Shown: one piece after another, positions 22,096-33,714 of the stretch
Layout of the letters: each line of letters starts with the position of its first letter
Numbering within the stretch: position 1 is the stretch's first letter
Assembly: GCF_018143015.1 (NCBI RefSeq)
Contig: NC_054754.1
Location: 23,114,758-23,178,757, forward strand
DNA: 64,000 nt
Direction of reading: 5' to 3'
Source of the DNA: Lytechinus variegatus
Taxonomy: Eukaryota > Echinodermata > Echinoidea > Temnopleuroida > Toxopneustidae
Notes under the pieces: generated by a model
What the model was told of the DNA's origin: nothing
The model's input: only the letters and a program-made list of their open reading frames with translations
Database searches by the model: none
Program-made: the position numbers and the translations under genes

Positions 22096-25000
22096 GTACC
22101 GTATAGGAAAGATCTAGATGAGTACATCTAGACCTATCTCTGGACTTTGTCTTACTTTACAAATCAAAGTCAAACTTTTTTTCTCATAACTTTTTTTCAT
22201 AATCATAGACCAAAAGCTTCAGTTCAGTCTCTGACTCTGTATTTTGGTTGTTCCGCTGAACTGCGTTGGCTCACTCACCAATACATATGGTGAATGGGGA
22301 TTATAGTGAAATGTCAGAAATTGTTGAATAAATCCCCAGGATTAAGAAACGATGGTTATTCCTGTCTACTGTCTTTCATAACTAATAATACATGTAAGTC
22401 TGTGACAGCTGGCAGCCTTGGCTTTAGTCTTGAGGACTCCATGATGTCATCATCATTGATGATATTTTTTAAAGGCAGTGTATACAGCCACACGCGTGTG
22501 TCTTTACCATCCAGCCACACGCGTGTGGTTATATCCAGAACACATATCTGTGGATACCGCCACACGCCGCCAGTAATAACAGTAAAACACGTATGTCTGA
22601 CCGTCTATATCACGATCAAAATAACCTCATTTCTTCATTAAATTCTTACATTCTAAACCCCTTTGATATCCTTAGATCGTTTCAATTTCATTCTCACCGT
22701 CTTCTCTCCTTGCTTTTCTTGTCTTGTTACAAATGGTCGTCTGTTTAACAGCAAATTCTCTTTTTCTACTTGTGTCGATTCTGGCTTCCTTCGTGGTGGC
22801 AGACCCATACAGCGTTAGCGCAGCGCAGTAGTATAGTAGACATACACAGTTTGGGTTTCGTACGTACGCGCACATAGCCTAGATTCAGTAGAGAATCGAC
22901 ACAAGTAGAAAAAGTGTGGAAATTTGCTATTTAACAGGCGGCCTTTTGTAAAAAGACAAGAAAAGCAAGGAAAGAAGACGGTGAGAATGAAATTGAAACG
23001 ATTTAAAGTCATAAAGAAATCAAAGGGGTTTAGAATGTAAGAATTTAATGAATAAATTAGGTTATTTTGATCGTGATATAGACGGTCAGACCTACATACC
23101 GCGGTACGTGTTTTACTGTTATTACTGGCGGCGTGTGGCGGTATCCACAGATGGGTGTTCTGGATATAACCACACGCGTGTGGCTGGATGGTAAAGACAC
23201 ACGCGTGTGGCTGTATACACTGCCTTTTTTAAAATACTTTGACCATGTTGACATATACTTCTTCTTTTATGGAGACTTGAAGTACCGCTGGTCATATTGA
23301 TATAATAATATTAATATGTATAAGAGACTGACCAAAACAAAGATGGATTTCCCTAGGAAATCCATCTAAAAATCATGTAAATAGTGGTGATTTTATTAAT
23401 CTCTAACATACACCTTCCTTCCTAATGCGTAGTAACCCAGGGAGCGCCGGCCCGCATAGCGGTCCGGCGTCCAGGAGCTCATGTATTGACCCATACTCAC
23501 GGGACAAGGGTAGATTATGGTCAAAATATCTAGCAAGATAAGTTATGAAAAAAGAATGCACTTACCACGATTATATGGATGAAGGTCTAACGAGTGGCAG
23601 TTTTCCAGACATCTTGGCACAGACTGGAACCTCAAAAAACGAAAAGTTCTCTCCTTCTACCCCCGTTTCGATCGGCCATTTTGTTACAATTCATAACAAA
23701 AATGGCCGATTGAGACGGGGGTAGAAGGAGAAAACTTTGTTTTTTGAGGTTCCTGTCTGTGCCCAGATGTCAGAAAAACTGCCACTCGTTAGACCATCAT
23801 CCATATAATCGTGGTAAGTGCATAATTTCTGTTTTCATAATTTATCTTGCTAGATATTTTGACCATAATCTTCCCTTGTCCCGTGAGTATGGTCAATTAC
23901 ACGGTAAGCTCCTGGGCTCCCGCCCTGGGTTAAATGCGTAGGAACTAGGAAGGGTTAAAAAAATGGTCAATAAAAAGATAAAAACATGAAAGTTTTTTAC
24001 CAGACCGATCTCGTGTAGATCCCTCGATCCAAATGTAAACAACGCAAATACAATAGGCTCGACCCTTGAACCGCTTATGTATGACTATGATGTACATCCA
24101 ATTAGCAATGCCATTTTGAAGAACAATTAATGGATAAAAATTATTATTTCACAAATAATAAATAAATTTAATACGTGATTATAAATAATTAGTACAATTC
24201 ACCTACATATGTACTGATGTTTGGATTTCAAGTTATTCACATATTTCTCTTGATAATTTTGCTCTGTAGTACACTAAATCATAATGAAATACGACGGGCA
24301 TGTACCTACACAAATCGCCAGGGACGGAGGATGCGGCCTGGGAAGCGTAACAGAGGACCAAGACGAGGAGGCGGTGGTGGTGGTGGTGGCGGCGGGCAAA
24401 AGCGAGGAACCACAGCTAACCAAGCACCTCAAACACAAGCCCTCAGTTCACCCAGTCAAGGAAGTGCAAGTGAGGGCGTCCAGAGGAAGTATTACCCATC
24501 GTTCAATATTTCACCAACAAGGACAACGTAAGTTAACTTTTAACATTTTAACATTTTACCTATTAACATTTTACAAACATAACATGTCTTCTTGTACTTA
24601 TGATAATCCGAAGTAGGTTTCTTTTGTTCAGATACAAACAAGTAACAACTAAAACTTTAATATCAGTTGGACGAAAATGTGTGAGATAAAAGTTTTTAGA
24701 TTATTATCAGTCATGCTTGTTGATTTGAATATTTGTAATGTTTTTTTTTTCTAAAAAAACAAAAACCTTGAGCACGTGTGTCTTGGCTGAATTGTTGCAG
24801 ATTTTCAGGTCTGAAATCTTGCATTCTGAATTATCAGTCATGCTTGTTGATTTGAATATTTGTAATCTTTTTTTCTATTTATAAACAAAAACAAAAACCT
24901 TGAACACGTGTCTTGTCTAAATTGTTGTATCTTGCATGTTTTCAGTATCATGAACGTTAATATAAATAACAATGATACACCCTTTCTTTCTATTAAATAT

Positions 25001-28000
25001 TAATTATGCATGCAATCACTTTACAACCTAGGTTGAAAGGCATCTTTGATATATTCATCTGTGTATAAAGTTTGAAGCACTTAACTGCAATTTTATAATA
25101 CTAATTTTTGCCTTCTTAATTTCTGTTTTTTCAGTCCTGTTCTGATATCGAGCAAGCACTTTGGAGATAAAGATGCGTCCGAACCATCCTTGGATACTGG
25201 AGATCGTGAGATCGTTCCCATGACGTGGGGCCTTGTCCCATCGTGGCACAAAGGCCAAGCAAAAGAGATGGCTTACAAGATGAACAACTGCCGCGGTGAA
25301 GGCATGCTTGAAAGGGCAAGTTTCAAGCGTCCATTTGAGAGAGGCCAGCGTTGTGTGGTACTTGTTGATGGGTAAGTCAAGTCTTTGTCTGTCCTTGTGA
25401 CTTAGCCAAGTTAATGTATGCTTCTTTGGATCCTGATTAATGATTGAGACATTTCCTTGTTTTCATCTTCAGAAAAGATGTTCAAATCTTATAGATATCA
25501 CCTTCTTCTCTGTTTTGTCTCTAGTATTTACTATTTCTTTATTTTTGAAATGTTTTTGCTTTTTTTTTACTGTCAGAGGAACTACATGTTTCAAGCACTT
25601 AATTATTCCATCAAATCCAAACTCACAATTACATCATCATCATCCACTGACCATTTGTTTTAGTTTGGAAAATATTTGTATTTAGTTTATTTCAACACTT
25701 AGTATTTAATTTTTAATTTTGATTTTTATTTTCATTATTATTTATTTATTTTATTTTTTTATTTTTTTTTGGGGGGGAAGGGAGTGGTATAATGTTGCCA
25801 TTCGTTTTTTAAGCGTAATTAAGTGTACATACTTTTCCCTGTGGGGGGATCGTTGACTGTTAACAAGTTATTTCCAAACATTCGTTTTTTAAGCGTAATT
25901 AAGTGTACATACTTTTCCCTGTGGGGGGATCGTTGACTGTTAACAAGTTATTTCCAAACAATCCTGGTATCAGTAGAAAAGAAGTTACCATTTTATTACC
26001 CTTGATAATCTTGTGGGTCTAATTATTTGCATAAATGCTGTCTATTGCACAGTAATTTGAGGTACATACAGTTTTGCAGGTATTATCTTTTCTTCAATCT
26101 CTGTCCCAACTTCCACATACAACTACATACCATAACATAAGAAATTCGAATTTCAATTTAATGCAGGTTCTATGAGTGGAAGACAGATGCAGACAAGAAT
26201 AAGCAGCCCTACTTCATTTACTTCGCCCAGGAGCACCCTCCGGTAGACCTCACCATCCACTCCAGTGAAGACCTGATGGAAGAGAACCCTGACCTGGAGG
26301 TCGTGGAGGAGCCCACGGAGGTCAGCAAAGATGACCCGGGATGGACGGGTCACAAGCTGCTGACCATGGCCGGCTTGTTTGACTGCTGGAATCCACCTGA
26401 TGTAAGTATCAGAGTAGAGTAGTCCGCCGTGCAGACCCTTCGCTCAAGGAAAGTGGTCTGCAAATGCAACCCACAATATCCACAAGTGCTGGAGATTTCT
26501 CTCAGCAAGTTTTGTTTGTGCTAGTCTTGGGTGAAGACCCACTTAATAATTATAATTATTAAGACAAGAATAAGCATTATAAATATAATAATAACAATGA
26601 TGATGATAATTGTTACATTTCTATTGCGCCTTTTCTACGAAAGGTACTTTCAATCAAGGTCTGTGCCTGTAACTAGTGTCAGAGTATATGGGAATATTAG
26701 AGTGAATCTTGTCTACCAGTCAAAAGTTCGTTGGATCAATTTCCACTCCAGGGTAGCGTTTCATGAAAGGACTTGTCAGACGTTTTATCCGACAAGTCCC
26801 ATTTAATCCGTCGATTACCATAAGTTAGAGAGTCAAAAGGGGCCCAAGCTTTCGATCCTAGCAGAATCTTCGTCGGAGGCAAAATGACAAACATATAAAA
26901 GTGGAACAACCGTAACATAGACCACAGACATGCAACAGCAACACTAGAAGCAAGGAGACAAAAAGGAGAGTTGTGATGACCAATCAGGTTAGAGAAGGGG
27001 ATGAAAGCAAAGGAGTAGGCAGACACAAAGGGAAGTTAGTGTAAGTAAGGCCAGTGAAAGACCTCAAGCTATGAGGGATTAAGATAAATGGGCAGGCAAC
27101 ATAAGTTGTCAGATTTGACGACATGTCGGACAAAAATGTTGATGAAACCCTCCTTAGGTATTCATTTCATTTGACATGAAATATATTGTGTTTTGTTCAA
27201 CCCAAAGTAAATGGGCAATTTCAAATGGGGGCCCATGTGGGATATTGTTCAGAGACACACTAAAAGCTAAATTTCCATCCATTGAAATATTCACCATACA
27301 TGTTCCAGAGATGTGGGGCAAATAAGCTTCCAGCTTTATGTCTCTACATCCAAGTAAGTAAAGTTGTGCATGCTGCTTTGCTAAAATCTGTGCAGCTTTA
27401 TAGAATCAAGAACATAGTTTCTTGAATGCATGTCATCTTTTCCAAATGGATTCATTTCAATTGGTTTCCTTTGTCAATTCCAATACCTAAGGTGCCTTTA
27501 TAAACATAATTTCTCAATCACTTTGACATCTGAAATTCAACCACAATGTAATTCATAGTCAGAGTTAAAACTGCATACATGTTCATTGTGAGATGGCATG
27601 TCCGATCCCATGAATGGGATAATATTACATCTGTAAAGTGCTTGGAGACATTGTTCTGATGTGTTTAGCACTATTGTCATTATTATCATTATTGATCAAT
27701 CAATCAATCTGTCTGTCCAGGTGAGGTAAATGGGTACCGGTAGGAAGTAATTCCTTAAGAAGCTGTGTGCGCTATGAACGCCTAGCTTAGCCGGGTAATA
27801 TAGGAGCGCCTTGAGCACCTAACAAGGTGGAAATGTGCGCAATATAAATATCCTATATTATTATTATTATTATTCTTCTCTGTTTCAGGGAGGTGAGCCA
27901 CTGTATACATATTCTGTGATCACTGTGGAATCCAAGGATAGCCTGTCTTGGCTTCATCACAGAATGCCCGCCATCTTGGAAGGAGATGACGAGATACAAA

Positions 28001-28334
28001 CATGGTTGGATTTTGGCACCGTGGAGTCCAATAAGAAGGTAATGATGTGGATGGTGTTGGAGTGGTTGTCGTGGCGATGGCAATGGGGGTGGTCTCATTG
28101 ATGGTTATTTCTTGAGTTGTTATGTTGATGGTGGCTCAAAAATGTATGGTGATAGTGGTGGTGATGAGTAAGATAATAATGAAGATGATGTCATGTTTTA
28201 TAATGGTGGTGGTTGTGATGTGGTTGTGGTGGTGATGATGATGGTGATGATTACGATGATGATCTTTATGATGGTGATGATGATTATGACGGTGCTGATG
28301 ATAATTGTTGGAGTGATGACATTGTTGTTTGTTG

Positions 28335-28365
<31 letters not shown>

Positions 28366-30804
28366 GGTGATGGTGGTGATGATGATGGTTACGATGATGA
28401 TCTTTATGATGATGGTGGTGATGATTTTGATGGTGCTGGTGATAATGGTGGGAGTGATCATATTTTTGTGGTGATGGCGATGATGATGGTTGTGGTGGTG
28501 GTGATAATAGTGATGATGGTGATCATAGATGATGATGTTAATGATTGCAATGGTGATGATTACTATGATGATCTATATGATGGTGATGGAGATTATGATG
28601 GTGATGATGATTATGATGATGTTGATGGTGATATTGATGACAATGGTGGTGATTGTTGTGATGACATTTTTTATAATGATGATAATGGTACATGTACACG
28701 TATGTATAGAGGATGTAGTGATAGGGGAGCATGATCGTGATAATGAAGATAATGGTGGCAATAGTTATGATCAGATGATATTGATAAGGTAAAGATAGAT
28801 ATTGACTAGTAACAGTGTTATTGATGGCTATGTAGCATGAAGACACTTAATATGTTGTTTTCCTGACATGTACCTGTAGGTCATCTAGTGAGTTTGGAGA
28901 CCATGATAATGGCAGATATATCCATTTTGTCATCCCTCTCTATCAACTCTGTAGGCGGCGTCCCTTGTCAGCGCTAGAAGCTGCCTGGCCTGGCATCCTG
29001 TCACAAAAGCTGTCGGTAACGTCCGCTACAAGGAGCCAGACTGCATTAAGCCAATTGAACTCGGGTAAGTGCAAATATTGTCGTAGGTACACTTTACCTT
29101 GCATGCATACCCAAGGACATTGAGCCGACACTTGCTCCTGTGACAATTGCTCTTGCGACAATTGCTCTTTTAGTTTTTCAGAAGTCGGGACTTTCAATTT
29201 ACTTGTGTCAATTAACAATTTCTTGGGTTGGAACTGTTTTTTTTTTTTTTTTAATAGTGTAAATTGGGATTGTTCTGCATATTTTAGGGGTCAGATTTGA
29301 ATGTAAGGAATAAAATTAGTACTCTTTACTTTGATCGGTCAAGTTGCGGTAAACTTTCGGCAAACTTTTCTGCCTATTGGTTTTTGGTAAGGCTTTAGTT
29401 TTGGCTTTACATAATTTAGTTCATTGGAGCAATGGATTGTCATCCGAGCAAATGTCACGATTCCTTGGGATAGATGACGATATTACAAGCCAGGTCTGTG
29501 GTACCATGTGATAATGCACAACCAGGAATATCACAAACATGTACATTATTAGATAAAGGGGGTTAGGCATGTTTAATACCCAAATGTAAACTTTAAAAAA
29601 GTTAAACCATCTTCTTGCATTGCGTATTTTACACATTGCAGCATTGATCAGGGCCCAAAAAACAATCCAGGAATACTGGCAGTCATTCACAATTAAATTC
29701 TCATATGAGTGTGAGGGTTTATCGTAAGTACTGACTAATGTAGCTCTAGTTGACACTATTGAAGCCAATAAACAGAACCAGGAATGGGCTGGGGATACAT
29801 GCACTTGTTGAGAACAGAGGAAACAGGCGCTCAGCTGTGCAGACTTCATGCACTGCCAAGTATGAAGAAGATTAACTGCCAGAATGAAGTTTACATTTTT
29901 AATTGTACAACGCCTTTTTAGCTTGTTGTATGCGAGCAAATAGGAGGCTGAATGTCAAACATTTGTACCGTTGCACACAAGAAGTACCATCCAAAATGTA
30001 CCGTTGCATGTTGAAGGTGATGTCACAATACGATTTAATTCATTGTGCTCAGTTAAAAAGGTGCAATATGCGTATAAGCCTGCTGGCTAAATGCACAGTG
30101 CTGCCCAAGGTCATATGCGCTTGAGGAATTTTGCTTTCAATATTTTTGCTCCTTTTTCATAGATTACTATAGGGAAAAACTCTTGTTTTTTTCACTTTTT
30201 TTGCTAGATTCCGAGGCGTTGTACAACACAAATAGGTAATATTCATATTCGTGCAATGGTGCGACACTTCACATTCGGCGAAAGAGACACTCTATTCACC
30301 TCATGCAAAATCTCGCACCATCGCACTCATGCGTATTCGCTATTTGTATATTGTATGTTTATCACCTACACAAGACGTCTGCAATATTTTCGAACAAAGA
30401 TTTGGAATACTAACTAATATTTATTGAGAAATGATTTCGTTCCTGCAAACTGTGATCAGGTTAAAGCGACAAGGTACATTACGTCTATGCTGTTATTTTT
30501 TTTTCTTTTTCTGTCATGCAGAAAACCTGAAAAGCCGAAGGTCGAGAGTAAGAGCAGCCAGTTCATGTCGTCCTGGCTCTCCAAAGGGAGTAAAACACCA
30601 GAAGGGAAGATCAAGACAGAGGGAGGGCATGCAAAGAAGGAAGAGCCTAGCAAGAAGAAGACTGGTGGATCATTGATGAAGTGGTTCGTGAAGAAAGAAA
30701 AGACCGAAGATGGAGGGGTGGAGGATGAGAGAAAGAAGAGAACGGGGGAGGGCGTGACTGTGAAGGAGGAGGAGCCTTCCCCTAAGAAGAGTAGGGTGTC
30801 TTGA
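22076..30804 (+). CDS. HMCES: HMCES: SRAP-domain abasic-site DNA-protein crosslink protein (7 exons)
   Basis: The joined exons 22076-22095, 24270-24527, 25135-25371, 26167-26401, 27889-28038, 28955-29064 and 30522-30804 give 430 aa, in phase throughout. The protein begins MCGRT; in this family Cys2, exposed after Met removal, forms a thiazolidine crosslink with abasic sites in single-stranded DNA. The SRAP landmarks are in order: YPSFNISP, WGLVPSW, NNCRGE, CVVLVDGFYEW (catalytic Glu region), YFIYF, LLTMAGLFDCW and HHRMPAIL (active-site His). A Gly run (about residues 45-54) widens an early loop and is unusual. The Lys-rich tail has two Trp-containing motifs, SSQFMSSWLSK and GSLMKWFVKK, like the PCNA-binding tail region of vertebrate HMCES, and VKEE, a SUMO-site consensus. 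It should act at replication forks in the nucleus. Confidence 0.95.
22471..23228. mobile_element. Foldback element with ~320-bp arms in HMCES intron 1
   Basis: The ends AAAGGCAGTGTATACAGCCA and TGGCTGTATACACTGCCTTT are the outermost parts of long inverted arms (about 22471-22790 and 22890-23228). Each arm carries two CACACGCGTGTG palindromes, 'accgtctatatcacgatcaaaataac' in the complement of the other, and an 'agaaaagcaagg' block. There is no coding frame. Confidence 0.85.
23411..23955. mobile_element. Second large palindrome in HMCES intron 1
   Basis: Arms of about 270 bp centre near 23695. Outer 'ccttcctaatgcgtag' pairs with 'ctatgcgt'-type sequence near 23935, and inner 'ccttctacccccgtttcgat' pairs with 'attgagacgggggtagaagg'. 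It is probably another foldback element. Confidence 0.85.
24270..24527 (+). CDS. HMCES: HMCES exon 2
   Basis: Encodes STLNHNEIRRACTY, a basic stretch, about ten consecutive Gly from a GGN repeat at 24366-24400, and KYYPSFNISPTRT. The acceptor is 'ttttgctctgtag' and the donor GTAAGT at 24528. Confidence 0.9.
25135..25371 (+). CDS. HMCES: HMCES exon 3, SRAP core
   Basis: Encodes TPVLISSKHF, TWGLVPSWHK, NNCRGEGMLERASFKRPF and RCVVLVDG. The acceptor is 'tttctgttttttcag' and the donor GTAAGT at 25372. Confidence 0.95.
25801..25960 (+). repeat. Perfect 80-bp tandem duplication
   Basis: 25801-25880 is repeated without a mismatch at 25881-25960 (begins TTCGTTTTTTAAGCGTAATT). It is in HMCES intron 3. 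Confidence 0.95.
26167..26401 (+). CDS. HMCES: HMCES exon 4
   Basis: Encodes FYEWKTDADKNKQPYFIYF, an acidic insert, and LLTMAGLFDCWNPPD. The acceptor is 'tttaatgcag' and the donor GTAAGT at 26402. Confidence 0.95.
26748..27152 (+). mobile_element. TIR element in HMCES intron 4
   Basis: 'agggtagcgtttcatgaaa' on the left and 'tgatgaaaccctcc' on the right are imperfect inverted ends, and 'cttgtcagacgttttatccgac' is mirrored by 'gacatgtcggacaaaa'. It has no coding frame. Confidence 0.5.
27716..27872 (+). mobile_element. SINE, 3' part only
   Basis: It begins in the body at 'ccaggtgaggtaaatgggta' and ends 'gcgcaatataaatatccta' plus (TTA)n. It lacks the tRNA head. The tail ends about 15 bp before HMCES exon 5. 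The body matches 41588-41878. Confidence 0.8.
27889..28038 (+). CDS. HMCES: HMCES exon 5, active-site His
   Basis: Encodes GGEPLYTYSVITVESKDSL, LHHRMPAIL and WLDFG. The acceptor 'ttcttctctgtttcag' follows directly on a SINE tail. The donor is GTAATG at 28039. Confidence 0.95.
28130..28790. repeat. GATGGT/GATGAT trinucleotide-rich tract
   Basis: Imperfect (GAT)n/(GGT)n over about 650 bp of HMCES intron 5. The long Met/Val/Ile, Asp or His frames here are artefacts of the repeat. Confidence 0.85.
28955..29064 (+). CDS. HMCES: HMCES exon 6
   Basis: Encodes WHPVTKAVGNVRYKEPDCI and KPIEL, the end of the SRAP domain. The acceptor is 'atcaactctgtag' and the donor GTAAGT at 29065. Confidence 0.9.
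30186..30362. repeat. Small inverted repeat in HMCES intron 6
   Basis: 'acacaaataggtaatattca', 'cgtgcaatggtgcgac' and their approximate complements 'gcaccatcgcact' and 'gcgtattcgctatttgt' form a foldback about 160 bp before exon 7. Confidence 0.5.
30522..30804 (+). CDS. HMCES: HMCES exon 7, basic tail
   Basis: Encodes 94 Lys/Glu-rich residues with SSQFMSSWLSK, LMKWFVKKEK and KKSR before a TGA stop at 30802-30804. The acceptor is 'tttttctgtcatgcag'. Confidence 0.88.
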
Positions 30805-31312
30805 AAATATCCAAACGGTATTGAAAATATTGGACTGCCATCTTGCAGAATGTACTGCCAGTTTCTCTATAGACCAGCTTTCAATCAAACCTGAAATACT
30901 AGATGAAAGTGATCATGTCTTGCTTAACATTGTACAGAATGCAAAATCTAGTAGAAAATTGATGGGTTTTTTAAACTTTCAATATTCGATGACTAAACAG
31001 AATACTGATTTACTGGTCAGACTTGAACAGAATGCAAGATCCAACTGTGATTTCTTGAAATATGTGATGAGCCTACAGCAAACAGAATACAAGATCTAAC
31101 AGAAAATGTCTGTTAGAACAGATGTAGGATGAATACAAGTTGTATTAAAACCAGTGTTACGGGTTTGACTAAACTTGAATAGAATAGAAGATCTATAAGT
31201 AATCTCGTTTCTTTACGTGAATTATTTGACAAGAGTAACCAAAGAGTGACTGTATTCAACAGAATCCAAGATATAACAGAGAATTGGAAATTATCCAAAA
31301 ACTACTGTATAT

Positions 31313-31893
31313 AAGCCCGTTCACGGTTGTAAACTGTGCATGAACAGAAAAAGGTCATTTAAGATAAACCATGAAGGTGGTTTTAAAATTCACTGACATC
31401 GGCATTTGTTATTTGATGATTATTCATGTATCCTTTTTGAACTATTCTTTTCATCACATCCAAGCTGAAGAGTAACAAAGGCTTGAATTAACAAAGGTGG
31501 TTTTGAAAACCCGTGGTTGAGTCCATGGTTTATGCAGATTTCCTGTATAAATTACGCTTAATTTACCGCGTATCGGGAGCGTGTATAAAATTTGTCCAAT
31601 GCTGATGCGCGCATTTGTCACAGTGCGCCAAATTGATGCCTGTTACCATGGTTATCCATGCTATTTTTTTCATGAGTCCACTGTTTGAAGAGTGGACTCA
31701 TGAATAAAATAGCGTATCTCACCATGGTAACAGGCGTCAATTTGGCGCACTGTGACAAATGCGCGCATCAGCATTGGACATATTTTATACATGCGCCCGA
31801 TACGCGATAAATTAAGCGTAATTTGTACAGGAAATCTGCATAAACCATGGACTCAACCGTGGGTTTTCAAAACCACTTTTGTGAATTCGGGCC
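31313..31893. mobile_element. Foldback element downstream of HMCES
   Basis: A near-perfect palindrome at about 31493-31885, centre near 31688, with arms of about 190 bp (outer 'gtggttttgaaaacccgtgg' against 'gtgggttttcaaaaccac', inner 'gagtccactgtttgaagagt'). Short outer ends 'agcccgttcac' and 'gtgaattcgggc' suggest the element starts at 31313. Confidence 0.8.
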
Positions 31894-32011
31894 AAAGTCT
31901 TCATCATGGTATTTGACAGTAGCCCAACCAATGGTCAAATGTGCCAAAAGTAAACAATAAAACAAGCAGAATTTCCAAACTTTGCCCCTGATGTACTAGT
32001 CTAGTCACTTG

Positions 32012-32147
32012 GGTCCTGTTGCATAAAAGTTACTATTATGGTCACTTTGCCATCCAATGGTAACTACCATGGTAACCGATCAACAGCCAATCAGAATCAA
32101 GGATTTCACGAAAGTTACCAGAATGGTATCTTATATGCACTGGGGCC
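32012..32147 (+). mobile_element. Short TIR element
   Basis: The ends 'gggtcctgttgcataaaagt' and 'cttatatgcactggggcccc' are inverted, and inside 'ggtaactaccatggtaacc' is itself palindromic. It is non-coding. Confidence 0.5.
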
Positions 32148-33714
32148 CTGATCCATACAAATGTCCTTCGTTTTTAGGAAAGGCAAAGCTTACGCAACAT
32201 CTTCATTTGAAAATGCAAGTGCTTATCCTAATGAAAAATCGCTGAGGTCATTCGAGAAAAGTTGAACGTGAGCTAACCGTGAACTGGCTTATTGGCAAAG
32301 GCCTGTCATAACACTTGAATGTCTTGTAAAAACTGAGTGCAATGCACAACATGTGACTTTCTAAACTTGTAGAGTGATACGATGCATTGATTTGTAACTT
32401 GTAACAAGATGGTTTGACCTGTGTGCAGTTTGAACTCATTTACCGAGGTTGACAAATATTGATCTGAAACTGAATGTCCCAATATTTAACCCTACTCGTT
32501 GATGGAGATGCATGTGTAAGCGCGAGGAAAAACTTATGGTTTCTCTGCTTCCGTAGTATGAGCTGTAGTATGAAATTAAAGTGGGTTTTATCATGACCCA
32601 TTCATAAGGAAATTCAATGGGAAATGAACAAAAGTCCTTGGAAAGACATTAGCGTACGAAACAACTGAATTTGTGTTTTTTAGTGTGAGATGTACATGTA
32701 TTTTGTAATTAAGGTTGGACTTTGTAAGGATTATTCCACAAAAGCATACAGAATCGGCTCAGCTGCTATATTGTATTCACCTTGGGCATTATGGTATACA
32801 TCTATATTGAAACTAGATAGGTTTCAAATGATTCTCAATTCACCGTCTCATGTTCATGTTTTCATTTGAAGTCATTATGAAGACATTTTAAAAGTGGCCA
32901 GTTTCCCCAAGTGCACAAACATATACATGTACATAGAGTTAAGGGATATACAGTCGTAAAAAGGCAAAAACACACGTACAAATTTCGTTGCTTCTTCCAA
33001 ATGTTTTCTTAAATTGTAAAATATATCATGATCGAAGTTTACAGTACTAGATTAGTTTTGCGTAGATTGTGACCATATTTTTCATGATTTTAGCACTAAA
33101 TGTATTGATCAAAATAATATATAGCATGTTCAAATATATATATATACCTCATGCATTTATAAATGGTATCCTATGGGTTGATAAACATTTATGTACTGAA
33201 ATGCTTCCTGAAGTTATGTATTATAATACTGCTGATTTCTGTACTGCTTCACTCTCTGTGCTTTCTCTGTCCTCTGTTTTTGTTTTCTTTCTCTTTTCTC
33301 TCTATCTCCTTCCACTCTTTATCTTTTTATCTCTCTTTACCTTTTTACCTCCCCTTCATTCTGTTTCTGAAACAGACTTCTCTCTACAACTTGTTTACTT
33401 TTATTGTACATTTGTTTTTCATCTTTCTTTTCAAAGATGATGTTTACCGATCAAATCCATCACTCTTTTCTATTCAACTGGAAATGAAAACTGCTTGTTT
33501 TACACAATAAAAAAAACATTGGATAAACATGAATAACCTGGCTTGTTTATTTATTCATCTTGCACAGTTTACTTTGATTCTCAAATACCAAGCTGGTACA
33601 GGAAAATGTAAAAAAAGAATATACAATAAAGAGTTCACAAATAAAAAAAAACATTCAGCAGAGCAAATTGCCAAGGGCAACAGGCAAATTAGCTACTGCA
33701 ACCCATACTGCCCT

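Noticed and set aside
28193-28846. Open frames rich in Met/Val, Ile/Thr, Asp or His
   Set aside because: Artefacts of GAT/GGT trinucleotide repeats in HMCES intron 5.
29421-29939. 172-codon open frame on the minus strand within HMCES intron 6
   Set aside because: No recognisable family, runs antisense inside an intron, and composition is like surrounding AT-rich DNA. Length alone is not enough.
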